Below the pieces are notes generated by a model, which was given only the letters and a program-made list of their open reading frames with translations, made no database searches and was not told the origin of the DNA. A stretch of 64,000 bases of DNA, taken from NCBI GenBank assembly GCA_039583875.1, contig CM077166.1, positions 81,032,564-81,096,563 on the forward strand, written 5' to 3'. Both the position numbers and the translations under genes were made by a program. Below are positions 20,261-33,139 of this stretch, piece after piece. The DNA comes from Platanthera guangdongensis. Its lineage: Eukaryota > Streptophyta > Magnoliopsida > Asparagales > Orchidaceae. Numbering within the stretch: the first letter of the stretch is position 1; every line of letters begins with the position of its first letter.

Positions 20261-22129
20261 TGATGACTACTTTTAGTCATCGTTTTTGGTATAGTTTATA
20301 AACCTAAATTCCTAAGTTTAGTTATAATTTTGTTTTTTTATGTCTGTTTTTTTTATTTCTCGTATGTTATGATAATTTCTAAATTTATTATGTGTTTTAT
20401 ATTTTATGTTGTGTTATGTTTAGTTTAGTTTTAATGTTAAATATGTTTGTTGCTATGTTTAGTCTTATTAATATATATATATATTATATTATGTGATGTT
20501 TAGTTTTATTTGTTATAATTATTATGTTCATGAATAATATTTTATTCTAATGTTTATTTTGTGTTGTTATTTGTAGGTTCATGCAGCCCTCTTTATTGGA
20601 GCAGCCCACCAGTGCATGGCCGGCCTCCTCCCCGCTTCAAGATGCAGCCCTTGATGTGTTGGTGCAGCCCCTACCCGAGCTCAAGTCCAACATGCATGCA
20701 GCCCACTTCAAGCAAGCAGGCCGGCCCTCTCCTTGGTCCAACTCGGCCACCCATCTACTTCAATAATGCAGCCCACTTGAATGATGCAAGCAGCCCGAGC
20801 TCCTCTTCAAGCCCAAAACAGAGCCCATGCATCCAACCACCTTTGCATGGCTCCCCATTTAATGCATGACCGGTTCCCTCCACTTTTTCATCAATTTATT
20901 TCCATATTTCTCTCCCCACTCATGCATGGCCGGCCACCTCATGCCCTCTCTCCCCTCCTCATTAATTTCCACATGCATGAGTCCCCCACTTCCCATGGCC
21001 GGCCACACTCTTTCCTCCTCTTTTATTTCTTTTTTTATTCTACATTCATCCCCTCTCTCTCTCTCATTAATTTCTCCATGCATGCACCTTGCCACCATGC
21101 ATTGAACTCCACCTCTTTCTTCCCCCTCATTAAATGAAATGCATTCCCCCTCTCCCTACACATGGACGACCACCCCCTTGCCATTTTCAATTTATTCCCA
21201 TCTAGAATCTTCCCTCCTCATCTATAAAAGGCACCATGGTCTCATGCTTTGGAGGTTGGATTGGAAAGAGAGCAAGTCAGATAGCTAGTTCAAGTGCAAG
21301 TTTTTCCTTGTTGTTAAGTAGATTTCTTTTTTCTTGTTATTGTAATTTCTTTTATTATCATAATTGTCTCTCTTTCATTATTCTTGTACACCTTTTTATA
21401 TCTCAATGAAAATGAATTTCTTTTATCTTTTTGTGCTTTCTTTCTTAACCATGCGTAGCTAATCTTCTTTTAGCATTTGATCATGAGGATCCATGATTTG
21501 AGATAGGAATTCTTTTTACTACGTAATTTTATTTTTGCTAACTTTCGCTCGATCCCTCTTTGATTTATTTCGAGCTGACTCCGTATTTCCAGTATACGGT
21601 AGTAGGCCTTTGATCTCAATTCATAATAGTCGAGAGACTCATTGATTTGAAAGATCATTCAAAGAAGGAAGGAGTTGCACGCAATCCTATAGATAGGACG
21701 ACGTAAATCCTCCGAATTGGAGTCAAATCCAATAGTGCTGATCACCTCGATAATGCAACTTTAGACCTCTTTGATCTGTAAAGAGATTTTGATCAAAGCG
21801 TCTATAAGTTAGGAGACTTAATGCTCTAGCGAGATTTTGTCTTATTTTCGGATCCATCACGGTCGAGTTAAGTCGCAATTATAAAATTATATTTTTATTT
21901 CTCCTATCTCTTTTCATGGTGAATCATCGATCAAGTGCTATCTTTTAATCCATAGTTTTGTTTTAAATTTCGTTTCAGTTTAATTTTAAAAAAATTCTCA
22001 AAACCTACTTTCTTTCGGTAGGATAATAGTTCAAGCGTGAGTAGCAGTACTTGACAACCCCGTGTTTAAATACAACCTTGGTACTATAATTCGACAGGTA
22101 CACTTGCCTGTTCGGGTTTTAGCCCATCA
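20261..22129 (+). repeat. Athila-like 5' LTR
   Basis: It starts TGATGACTACTTTTAGTC and ends TTTTAGCCCATCA, and matches 29637-31509 end to end. It is AT-rich at the start, then holds repeated GCAGCCC and GGCCGGCC phrases (20580-21010) and a TATAAAAGG box near 21223. Chance ORFs across 20561-21137 have counterparts in the other LTR and are not genes. Confidence 0.95.
21221..21231 (+). promoter_or_regulatory. Athila-like LTR TATA box
   Basis: CTATAAAAGGCACC in the 5' LTR; the 3' LTR has CTATACAAGGCACC near 30601, a one-base decay of the box. Confidence 0.65.
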
Positions 22130-22135
22130 AAGTTT

Positions 22136-22155
22136 TGGCTCCGTTGCCGGGGACG
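22136..22155 (+). other. Primer binding site, tRNA-Asp type
   Basis: TGGCTCCGTTGCCGGGGA lies just after the LTR. It is one base from TGGCGCCGTTGCCGGGGA, the complement of the plant tRNA-Asp 3' end used by Athila and Tat elements. Confidence 0.85.
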
Positions 22156-22304
22156 CTTTTTCGTCAATATTAGGAAAACGCTTTCGCTATTACTTCTGCA
22201 AAAAAATCAAAAAAAAAAAATCCTTTCTCTATTTTCTTCTCCAAGTTTCTATTTCTGGTTTTCTCTTTTTCTTTCCTTCATTCTCCTTCTAATTTTCTTA
22301 GTGC

Positions 22305-23840
22305 ATGACTCGCATGAATCCGTCGCTACTTGTTGAATTGGACCCAGAAATCGAACGCTCCTTTCGGAGAAACATACAATTCAGTGGTTCCACTTCTCAA
22401 ACAGCGGTTCAGGATTCCGACGGTGATTGTAACTTCAACTCCGAAATGGGAGACCCTAACCCAGCGTTTGCCCAGCAAAGGACGATGTCCGATTATGCTC
22501 GGCCCAACCTGGAGGGTATAGAATCAAGTATTGTTCGACCTACAATTGCGAACAATAACTTCGAGCTTAAGCCTAGCATCATACAAATGGTGCATCAATA
22601 TGTACTGTTTGATGGATTACAAGATGAAGATCCGAACTTGCATATTGCCAATTTTCTTGAAATCTGCGACACCTTCAAAATAAATGGTGTCTCAGACGAT
22701 GCTATAAGGCTAAGACTCTTCCCCTTCTCCTTAAGAACTAAAGCCAAACAGTGGTTGAGTTCTCTTCCAAGAGGATCAATCACTACTTGGAACATTTTAA
22801 CTGAAAGGTTTCACTCTCGTTATTCCCCCCCCCCCCCCGCCAAAACTGCTAAGTTAAGAAATGATATAACTTCTTATTCTCAAATTGCTTCTGAGACACT
22901 CTATGATACTTGGGAGAGGTTCAAAGAAATTTTGAGAAGATGCCCTCATCATGCTCTGCCTGTATGGTTACAGGTTCAGACATTTTATAATGGGCTAAAT
23001 CAAGAAACTAAGCAAATGATAGATGCCGCTTCCGCTGGTTCTTTGGACCGCAAAACTCCGGAAGCCGCTCTTGAGCTAATCGAGGACATGGAGATGAACA
23101 CTTATCAGTGCAATTTGTCTAGGACTCGCCCATATAAACCTGCAGGTATCTATGAAGTGGACTCTGTTTCGAAACTGGCACTGTAAGTGGAAATGCTGAA
23201 CAAGAAGATTTCAGAGATGACTGCTTCCTCCTCCGCTCAGGTATATGATAATTCAAATGCTGCTGCTGCCGAGCAGGGGGATTATTTGGGGAACATACCC
23301 AGGCCTGCTCAAAATAATGCTTCAAACTTTTCTGCTTTTTCTAATTTTTCTGCTCCGCCTGGTTTTAATTCCTTTTCAAACTCATATCACCCTGGATGGC
23401 GTAACCATCCAAATTTTTCTTGGAGTAATCCCGCGAATGCCGCACATCCACCGCATGATTTCACTCCACCACCACCACCACAACAAAATCAACATTTTCA
23501 AAAACCTTCCTCTTTGGAGGAAATGCTTTCAAAATACATATGCACCAATGAAGCGACCATTAGAAATCTAACATGCTCAATAAAAAATTTAGAGAATACG
23601 GTCGGTCAATTAGCAAAGATGGTTTCCGATAGGCCACCTGGGACTCTTCCCTCAAATACCGAGCCAAACCCAAGGGAGCACGCGAAAGCGATTTCCCTTC
23701 GGAGCGGCAAGGTAATTCACGAGCCCACCACAAGGGAAGAGCCAAAGGTGATTGCCTCTCCTACTGCTACACGAATTAGTGACGAAGAAATAACTGATAA
23801 AAATTTTGGAAAAGAAAACTCTATTTTTGAAAATGAATAA
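22305..23840 (+). pseudogene. gag: Athila-like gag, nearly intact
   Basis: The ATG at 22305 is the first after the leader and opens a frame that continues into pol. The capsid domain, residues about 90-260, has the Retrotrans_gag signature (QWLSSLPRGSITTW, LRRCPHHALP, FYNGLNQETK). The second half is Asn/Pro-rich with a poly-Pro run (PPPPPPQQNQ) and a coiled-coil part near 23500-23620. I see no CCHC knuckle, which fits Athila. TAA at 23184 and TAA at 23838 interrupt a frame that otherwise runs straight into the protease; both fit single-base changes. A run of 13 C at about 22826-22838 encodes Pro codons and is a slippage-prone site. Confidence 0.88.
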
Positions 23841-26800
23841 GAAACATCTATTTTGGAAAAAGAAAAAGATGGTTTTAAAAATAATGATCTCGATATTTTA
23901 AAAGAATTTCCACCACCTCCCTACCCCGCTAAGCTTAGGAAAGATAAGCTAGATGATCAATACCAACGCTTTCTTGAAATGTTTAAACAAATTCATATCA
24001 ATTTGCCATTTCATGAAGCGATTAGCCAAATGCCAAAATATGCCAAATATCTTAAGGACCTGTTAACGAACAAAAAGAAATTAGAAAATTTATCTCTTGT
24101 AACATTAAATGAAGAATGCTCGACGGTCATAAAAAATTCCAATCTTCCTACAAAGATAAATGATCCGGGTAGTTTTTCGATTACTTACGTTTTTGGTGAT
24201 CTTTTTGTAAAGCACGCGCTAGAGGATTTAGGTGCGATCATCAACTTGACGCCTTTTTCATTGTTTAAAAAGCTAGGATTGGGCACTCTCAGCCCTACGC
24301 GTATGAGCATTCAATTGGATGATCGATCGATTAAGTATCCGTTAGGTATTGTTGAGGATGCGCTAGTGAAGGTCAACAAATTCATCTTCCCGGTGGATTT
24401 TGTAATTCTTGATATTGAAGAAGACATCGAGGTCCCCCTTATCCTTGGTCGTCCCTTCCTAGCCACCTCTCGCGCGGTCATCGATGTAAGTAACGAAAAA
24501 CTTTTGCTTCGCGTGGGAGATGATGAGGGGACGTTTTCAATAAATCAATCCATGAAAAATTCTATAGACAATGACGACTCATGTTTCTTCCTTGATGTTT
24601 TAAATGAAGACGCCTCTCTTTCTCTTTCAAATGTTTCTTCCAATAATTTTTCTTCCTCTTTTTCTGATTTTTTTGCAAATGTTTTTGAAGACACTGTTAT
24701 GTTCGCACAAGCCAACTTTGCAAATGAACCGGTGTTTAGACAAAAAAATTATGAAAATATTGTCTTTGAAAATGAAAAGATTTTAAAGAACTCTTACGAT
24801 GAACCACCCAATTTAGAACTAAAACTCCTTCCCGAACATCTCAAATATGCCTTTCTTGAACAAAATTCTATATTGCCCGTTATAATCTCGGCTTTGCTTT
24901 CTCAATCCGAAAATGATAAATTGATCGAACTACTACAAAAGCATCGCCGAGCTATAGCGTGGCAAATTTCTGATATTCCTGGCATAAGCCCCTCCTTTTG
25001 CACCCACAAAATATTTTTTGAAAATAATTCTAAGGATGTAGTCCAACCTCAACGTCATCTTAATCCTAATATTAAAGAGGTTGTGAAGGGAGAGGTTCTT
25101 AAGTTATTAGATACGGGGATAATCTATCCTATTTCCGATAGTAAGTGGGTAAGTCCGGTTCACGTTGTACCTAAGAAGGGTGGGATCACGGTAGTAACAA
25201 ATGAAAATAATGATATAATTCCAACTAGGACGGTAACGGGATCGAGGATGTGCATCGATTACCGTAAATTAAATGATGCCACTCGTAAAGATCACTTCCC
25301 CCTTCCATTTATCGATCAAATTTTAGAACGCTTATCCGGGCATAGTTTTTATTATTTTCTCGACGGTCTTTCGGGAAACTTCCAAATCCCTATCGCACCC
25401 GAGGACCAAGAGAAGGCAACATTCACTTGCCCTTTCGGAACGTTTGCCTACCGTAGGATGCCTTTCGGGCTATGCAACGCACCAGCTACCTTTCAGCGGT
25501 GCATGCTGGCCATTTTCGATAAATATGTAGAAAACATTATGGAAGTGTTTATGGACGACTTCTCGATTTTTGGCGACTCTCGTTTGAGTTATGTTTAAAG
25601 AATTTAGGAAAAGTTTTAAAACGTTGTGAAGAAATAAATCTAGTTTTAAATTGGGAAAAGTGCAACTTTATGGTACGTGAAGGCTTAGTCCTTGGCAACA
25701 AAATTTCCTGTAAGGGAATTGAAGTGGATAAGGCAAAAATTGAAGTAATTGAAAAGTTACCACGGCCTACGAATATTAAAGCGATAAGAAGTTTTTTAGG
25801 GCATGCGGGTTTTTATCGAAGATTTATTAAGGACCTTTCCAAAATTACTAAGCCTCTCACCCACGTTCTCGAGAAAGACGCACCTTTTATTTTTGACGAT
25901 TCTTGTTTAACGGCATTCGATTTAATTAAATCCAAACTTATAAATGCTCCGATTATGATCGCCCCAGTTTGGGATTTACCTTTTGAAATTATGTGCGACG
26001 CAAGTGGTTTTGCGGTCGGTGCAGTACTAGGACAACGTATAGCTAAGAATTTCCACCCAATCTATTACGCTAGCAAAACGCTTAATTCAACGCAAGAAAA
26101 TTACACTACAACTGAAAAGGAACTCTTAGCTATCATTTTTGCTTTTGATAAATTCCGACCTTATATCACTCTTTCTAAGGTTATCGTTTTTACGGATCAT
26201 TTCGCTTTGAAGTACCTCCTTTCTAAACCGGATGCCAATCCACGTCTTATTCGTTGGATCCTATTACTTCAAGAATTCGACTTAGAGATCCGGGATAAGA
26301 AAGGAGCGGAAAATTTAGCGGCTGATAATCTTTCACGCGTAGAAAATCCTGAAATTGATATTTTTGATGAAAATTTACCTATTGATTCTTTTCCGGATGA
26401 AAAAATGTTTAACGTTTCTTTTTCTACCCCTTGATTTTCTTATTTGGCCAATTATCTGGTGGCCCGCATCCTCCCAAAAGAATACTCCTATCAGCAAAAG
26501 AAGAAATTCTTTTCTGAGTTGAAGTATTATTTTTGGGAGGATCCGTTTCTATTTGGCATTTGTGCGGACCAGGTGGTAAGAAGATGTGTCTCCCGGGAAG
26601 AAGGTCAACAAATTTTAAAACATGTTCATGAAGGTCCGACTGGCTGGCACTTTCAAGCAAACCGCACCGCACACAAAGTACTTAGTGCTGGCTTCTATTG
26701 GCCAAGCATATTTAAAGATGCATAAATATTTGTGGGTGGGTGCGATCGGTGCCAGCGGACTGGAAACATCTCTAATAAAAATGAAATGGAGCAATATTAC

Positions 26801-27712
26801 TTTCTCGAATGCGAAGTTTTTGATCTGTGGGGCATAGACGTTGTAGGACCATTTCCCTCAAGTTTCGGAGATAAATACATTTTAGTCACCGTAGATTACG
26901 TCTCTAGGTGGTCGGAGGCCCAAGCTTTACCAAGTAATGACGCTCGCATAGTCATGAATTTCTTTAAAAAATTATTTTCTCGTTTTGGATTTCCTCGCGC
27001 GATCATTAGTGATAGGGGGAGCCACTTTTGTAACTCCCAACTAGCTAAGGTTTTTACTAAATATGGCGTTACACATAAATTATCCACCGCTTATCACCCC
27101 TAAACTAATGGTCAGGTCGAGGTAGTCAATCGAGAACTAAAGAGAATTTTGGAAAAAACCGTTTCTACTTCTCGTAAAGATTGGTCCCTAAAATTAGACG
27201 ATGCTCTTTGGGCCTATCGGACAGCGTACAAGACCTCCATCGGTTGTACTCCTTTCCGATTGGTCTATGGAAAATCGTGTCATCTTCCGGTAGAAGTAGA
27301 ACACCGAGCGTATTGGGCGATAAATTTTTTTAATTTCGATCCGCACTCAGTCGGCGAGCATAGGAAAAATCAATTGAATGAACTCGATGAATGGAGAGCG
27401 TACGCTTATGAAAATAACAAGCTGTATAAAAAACGCACGAAACTTTATCACGATAAGAACCTGCGCCACCCTAAAATGTTTAAACCAGGCGATCAGGTTC
27501 TTCTTTTTAATTCGCATTTATGTCTCTTCCCTGGAAAACTGAAATCTCGTTGGTCTGGACCTTTTACGGTCAAACAGGTTTTTCCTTATGGCACTGTGCT
27601 ACTCTCGCACCCGGATAAGGGTGATTTTAATGTAAATGACCATCTCTTAAAGTTATACTTTTCAAACGATTTTATATCTCCTGCTGCAGAACAACTTTTA
27701 TTTATATCGTAA
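23841..27712 (+). pseudogene. pol: Athila-like pol (protease, RT, RNase H, integrase), one frameshift
   Basis: Protease is near 24190-24480 (EDLGAIINLTPFSL, VPLILGRPFLAT; the DLG triad supplies the catalytic Asp). RT spans about 24900-25800, with MCIDYRKLNDATRKDHFPLP and the catalytic FMDDFSIFG. RNase H is near 25960-26330 ([35 protein letters not shown]). Integrase runs from 26450: a zinc region ([11 protein letters not shown]), then the core with [17 protein letters not shown] and VEVVNRELKRIL as the D, D, E residues, and the GPFTVKQVFPYG tail. A frameshift near 25574 splits RT, and TAA at 26723, TAA at 27101 and a stop at 26432 break integrase. I see no chromodomain, as expected for the non-chromovirus Athila group. 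Confidence 0.92.
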
Positions 27713-29636
27713 TGTTTTCTTTGATGAAACTTTCTTTTATGTTGGACATTTCGTTTTATTCTAAGACTTTTATTAATATTATTCGAACTTTAAATTATTG
27801 TAATAAAGAACAATATTGGGCACCTGCCCACGGACTCTATTTTTTTCTGCTTTTATTTTGCTCTTCCTTCCGGAGGCCCACCAAGCAAGTTTGTGACCGT
27901 TGCTCCAACATTACTGATATAAATATGGATCAAGTCAAACCTGCTGGCGATCAAGTGCCTTAAAAAGCAAGCATGGGGGAGCGACATCCGCCTTCATCTC
28001 ACAAACCCGGGGAAGACCTGTTTTTTATTATTATTTACTTTCTGCATTTTCTCTCCTTCTCAGTCTCCTTCTCGTTTTTTTGTTTGTTTATTTCATTGAG
28101 GACAATGAAAAATCTAAGCTTGGGGGACGGTTTAGTTAGTTTCTCTTTTTCCTTTTTCTTTCAAAAAAAAATTCTAAAAAAATTAGCATAGTTTTGTTAA
28201 GCATCTTTAGTATTGCTTTTATTTTAGCATTTTCAAAAATCAAAAAAAGAAAAAAAATCTATAAAAAAAGAAAAATCCAAAACAATTGCTAAAATCTATT
28301 TGAAAAACAAAATTTAAAATTACTTCCATCTTTATTTTTATGTTTCTTCTAGTGATGTGTAGGCCCGTGCGGTTCCTTAGTTCTATTTAGATTTCTTTGA
28401 AACAGTTTCCTAAATTTATCAGTTTAACATAGCTTAGTTTTACTAGTTTCTTTTTCTTAAATATAGGTATCCGTTTTTTATGTTATAAGTTAGCAATTTG
28501 TAGTTATGTCTTTTTATTCGGTTAGTTGCTTACGAATGATTGCTAGGTAATATTAGCTCTTTTTCATTTGTGGGGCAGTCTTTCTTGGTGTCTAGAACTT
28601 GTCCCTAGCGACTCTCGAAACATTTGCGTCATTTTTACGTACTTTAGAAATGATTTAGGTCACCCTTTGACTAGTTTGAGCTTTTCTTGCCCACCAACAA
28701 ATTTACCATTGCAAAACAATTTTTGAGCCTTTTTCCATATTTCTTTGTTTTTAGCTCCACCTTTCATTTCATCATTTCACCAAAGCCAAAATGTCTTTCC
28801 TATTTCACACTAAACATTGAGCTTAAATATCATTTTTTAAGGGTTATATCTTTGAAATGAAAAGGAGTGTTTAAAGCTTATATTTGGAGCTTTCCTTAAA
28901 AAGTTATTAAAGAAGAAAAAATTATTATTATCAAAAAAAATGTGAAATCAATCAAAAAGAAAAAAATGAAGTTTATTTGTGGCCAATTTATGAAAAGAAA
29001 AAAAAAGTTCATGTCCTTTGTTTGTTAGTTTGAATTGAAAAATGATTTACTTGTCATTTCTCATTTCTTTTCATGTTTTTATTTTTTGAGCTCAACCTAG
29101 GTTTAGTGTTTAAGCCCTCATGTTTATCCTTGTTTTAATTTCCTAATCATTTACCTAAGCCAAGTTTTAACGCCTATAAAAGTCCTATTAATCTTTAGAA
29201 CGTAAATTCGCGTAGTGGAGAGAGTGTGAACGGACAAGCCTATGGCCACCATCATTGATGGATTTCTTTGGAGGTTATCTTGAGGTGATTTAGGGTTAAT
29301 TGTTATTCTAGCAACCTAGTAGTTCGTTAATGCGCCGTTTATTTAGAACTTCTACTTTTGCTTTTCTTATTTTCATTAATTTTGGATGCCTTGTTTTAGG
29401 ATTTTTGAAATTTGAAAATCTTCTTTATGTTTTAATGATATTTTTAGGTCTCCACTTCCAAGTTTTTTATTGTGCACTTCTCACCCCACTAGTTGTTAGC
29501 ATAGGAATTAGGATAGTTTAATTTTTCATGTTTTATTTTTCTTAATTATGCAACCTAAATCTTCTTTGTTTTCTTTCCCTAGTTCTTTAAGTTTTGTTTG
29601 CTTGAGGGCAAGCAAATACTCTAGCATGGGGGAATT
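27713..29636 (+). other. Athila-like 3' non-coding region, no env-like ORF
   Basis: About 1.9 kb of AT-rich DNA with A-runs near 28150-28330 and 28910-29010. The 83-codon ORF right after pol has no recognisable domain. Many Athila elements carry an env-like ORF here; none is visible. Three purine motifs with the same core occur: AGCATGGGGGA at 27970, AGCTTGGGGGA at 28117 and AGCATGGGGGA at 29623. Confidence 0.75.
29623..29636 (+). other. Athila-like polypurine tract
   Basis: AGCATGGGGGAATT lies directly before the 3' LTR start TGATAACTAC. Confidence 0.8.
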
Positions 29637-31509
29637 TGATAACTACTTTTAGTCATCGTTTTTGGTATAGATTATAAACCTAAATTTCTAAGTTTAGTTA
29701 TAATTTTGTTTATTTTATGTCTGTTTTGTTTTATTTCTCCTATGTTATGATAATTTCTAAATTTATTATGTGTTTTATATTTTATGTTGTGTTATGTTTA
29801 GTTTAGTTTTAATGTTTAATATGTTTGTTGCTATGTTTAGTATTATTAATATATATATTATATTATGCGATGTTTAGTTTTATTTGTTATAATTATTATG
29901 TTCATGAATAATATTTTATTTCAAATATTTATTTTGTGTTGTTATTTGTAGGTTCATGCAGCCCTATTTATTGGAGCAGCCCACTAGTGCATGGCTGGCC
30001 TCCTCCCCGCTTCAAGATGCAGCCCTTGATGTGTTGGTGCAGCCCCTACCCGAGCTCAAGTCCAACATGCATGCAGCCCACTTCAAGCAAGCAGCCCGGC
30101 CCTCTCCTAGGTGCAGCCCGGCCACCCATCTACTTCAATAATGCAGCCCACTTCAAAGATGCAAGCAGCCCGAGCTCCTCTTGAAGCCCAAAACCGAGCC
30201 CATGCATCCAACCACCTTTGCATGGCTCCCCATTTAATGCATGACCGATTCCATCCACTTTTTCATAAATTTATTTCCATATTTCTCTCCCCATTCATGC
30301 ATGGTCGGCCACCTCATGCCCTCTCTCTCCCCTCCTCATTAATTTCCACATGCATGAGTCCCCCACTTCCCATGGCCGGCCACACTCTTTCCTCCTCTTT
30401 TATTTCTTTTTTTTTATTCTACATTCATCCCCTCTCTCTCTCTCATTAATTTCTCCATGCATGCACCTTGCCAACATGCATTGAACTCCACCTCTTTCTT
30501 CCCCCTCATTAAATGAAATGCATTCCCCCTCTCCCTACCCATGGCCGACCACCCATTTGCCATTTTCAATTTATTCCCATCTAGAATCTTTCCTCCTCAT
30601 CTATACAAGGCACCATGGTCTCATCCTTTGGAGGTTGGATTGGAAAGAGAGCAAGTGAGATAGCTAGTTCAAGTGCAAGTTTTTCCTTGTTGCTAAGTAG
30701 ATTTCTTTTTTCTTATTATTGTAATTTCTTTTATTAGCATAATCGTGTCTCTTTCATTATTCTTGTACACCTTTTTATATCTCAATGAAAATGAATTTCT
30801 TTTATCTTTTCATGCTTTCTTTCTTAACCATGCGTAGCTAATCTTCTTTTAGCATTTGATCATGAGGATCCATGATTTGAGATAGGAATTCTTTTTTACT
30901 TCGTAATTTTATTTTTGCTAACTTTAGCTCGATCCCTCTTTGATTTATTTCAAGCCGACTCCGTATTTCCGGTATACGGTAGTAGGCCTTTGATCTCATT
31001 TCATAGTAGTCGAGTGACTCGTTGATTTGAAAGATCACTCAAAGAAGGAAGGAGTTGCACGCAATCCTAGAGATAGGATGACGTAAATCCTCCGGATTGG
31101 AGTCAAATCCAATAGTGCGGATCGCCTCGATAATGCAACTTTAGACCTCTTTGATCTGTAAAGAGATTTTGATCAAAGCGTCTATAAGTTAGGAGACTTA
31201 ATGCTCTAGCGAGATTTTGTCTTATTTTCGGATCTGTCACGGTCGAGTTAAGTCGTAATTATAAAATTATGTTTTTATTTTACCTATCTCTTTTCATGGT
31301 GAATCATCGATCAAGTGCTATCTTTTAATCCGTAGTTTTGTTTTAAATTTCTTTTCAGTTTAATTATAAAAAAATTCTCAAAACCCACTTTCTTTCGGTA
31401 GGATAATAGTTCAAGCGTGAGTAGCAGTACTTGACAACCCCGTGTTTAAATACGATCTTGGTACTACAATTCGACAGCTACACTTGCCTGTTCGGGTTTT
31501 AGCCCATCT
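29637..31509 (+). repeat. Athila-like 3' LTR
   Basis: It matches 20261-22129 throughout, about 95% by eye. It ends CCCATCT where the 5' copy ends CCCATCA, so the final A has mutated. Confidence 0.94.
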
Positions 31510-31514
31510 ATTTT
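31510..31514 (+). repeat. Right target site duplication (ATTTT)
   Basis: It matches 20256-20260. Fragment X continues at 31515 with GACAGCGAATGG. Confidence 0.85.
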
Positions 31515-33139
31515 GACAGCGAATGGGGGACACGGCCCTGGACACGGGCGTGTTGTAGGCTGTGTTCGGCCCAGTTTTAGCATTTGAGATCTGGATCGTG
31601 GCCGTTCGTTTCTTTAATTCGGGATCCAACGGCTGGGGCTTGTTCCTGATGGGATATACACGGGATTGGACCATTGAAACCCTCATTTATTTTGAGTGGT
31701 TCTCTTTCTAAGTCAAGAGAGAGAGGAGAGCAAAGGAGGAAGAAGAAGCTTAGATCCGGCCATTGGAGGAGCTTCGAAGCTCCAAAGTCGCAAGCCGACT
31801 TCGGATCTACGGAGGCAAAGAGAGTGCGGTGCTTTTCATCCGCTTACATTTCCATGGCGCCGAGGAAGAACGCTAGGGTAACGATTCACTTCTTGAGCAT
31901 GTGAAGCTCTCCTTCTTTCCATAGGAAGCCCGCTCTCGCGAGTTTGCGGTGAGTGGAGGCGTTCCTTCGGGTATATATGTAAACTCCCCGTTGTTTAGAG
32001 TCCGTATTCGAGAACGGACATAGGCATGATGTGTGAAACCTACCCGGACATGTTGGTCCGGATCGGTGATGTTGCATTGCATAAATGCCGGTGAAGACCC
32101 CGTGCGATTATTTGTTTTTCGGGTTTTCTACGTGGTAGATTGCAATAGGGAGCCTTGGGGATTAACCCAAAGTTGCACCCAGAAAACTGGGCAGATGCGT
32201 GATCTTGCCAACTTGGTGGCCTGAGAGCCAACTTGAACATAACCGAGTTATGTGATTTTGTGATGGAAACGGGACTCGGGAGAAGTTTGACCTGCGCATA
32301 TGGTTTAAATTACTGCTATGATGTGAGCACGTGTTAGATGGAACTGTACCCGTTCTATGTCGTTCGGTTAAAGATACCTAAGGTTACGTGGCACTTGTCG
32401 TTGGCATAGATGAGGGTCTTCGGCGGTCTATGGTTTTAATTACCGTGACCCATGCCGGGAAGACAAATTGCTCATTGTTTGGCCGTCCAAAGGGATGGTG
32501 GTGAGTCGACAGACTTAGACTGTGATCACCGAGAATGTGCCCTGAGAGCATGGGTTGTGTGGCCGTGTGAGCCTACACCTGTGATGAAATGTATATTTTA
32601 TACACTTCTTGTTATGCTAATAAATGCAGGGAAGGAGCATCACCGCCCCGAGTTGGGGGATGGATCGTTATAATTTGGTTAGCATTGCTGACCGTTGCTT
32701 TTGTTTGCCACCGTGCGGTGGTTTGTTGCTTGCAGGTGCTGCTGGACCAAGGGGTCAATAGCGGGCTAAAGCCCAAATTGCGAAGCCGACCCTTGAAGGC
32801 CTAATTGAAGTGTTTACTTTCTTTTGTTCATGTATGACCGGCCTGCGTGTCGTGGTTTGTAAAACATGTAATTTGAAGTAAACCATATGTAAGGCCTTAA
32901 GGCCTGTACTTGTGTATGTACTACATTACTCTTTGGTGTATTAGTGGACATTCGTGCTCTTTGTGCTCGGTTCTTTATTTGTAACTTATAAAATTGCTTC
33001 CGCTAGAATGCTCTTTGTAGGACGTTGGATTAGTTGGATGGTGTCCATTGAGCAACCACCCGGTCTGTCTGTAGTATATAGCGCCGGGCCCCGGCCGGAC
33101 CTACTCCTATATGCTATGCGACGGATAGGGGGTGTTACA
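31515..33139. repeat. Fragment X, right part: end of an LTR, probably chromovirus type
   Basis: It continues the GACACGGGCGTGT repeats, then runs through purine-rich leader-like sequence (31720-31770) to an end GGGGGTGTTACA at 33139. TGTAACACC/GGTGTTACA termini are typical of Tekay/Del LTRs. The direction is uncertain; the leader-like part favours plus. Short ORFs such as 31674-31904 show no domain. It abuts the truncated Gypsy-2 LTR, so it may be an LTR inserted there. Confidence 0.55.

Larger units (their letters stand above)
20261..31509 (+). mobile_element. Full-length Athila-like Ty3/gypsy retrotransposon (11.2 kb)
   Basis: Both LTRs (1869 and 1873 bases), a tRNA-Asp-type primer site, gag, pol, a long 3' non-coding region, a polypurine tract and matching 5-base target duplications are present. 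The gag (FPFSLRTKAKQWLSSLP, RRCPHHALP) is typical of Athila. Internal damage is light: three stops in the first half of gag-pol, one frameshift, and a few stops in the second half. LTR identity is about 95% in the parts compared by eye. It is inserted in fragment X. Confidence 0.93.

Noticed and set aside
20561..21137. Overlapping ORFs rich in Pro, Ser and His in the Athila 5' LTR
   Set aside because: They lie inside the LTR, recur with differences at 29936-30449, overlap in several frames and show no domain.
27712..27963. 83-codon ORF after Athila pol as an env remnant
   Set aside because: There is no signal peptide, transmembrane pattern or family motif that I can recognise. It starts at the last base of the pol stop and is probably chance.
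28150..28330. A-rich runs as a SINE or processed poly(A) tail
   Set aside because: They are scattered A-runs in AT-rich DNA without Pol III boxes or target duplications.
31674..32804. Short plus-strand ORFs in fragment X as possible host gene exons
   Set aside because: They are 60-76 codons with no recognisable domain, and the stretch ends in an LTR-type terminus.
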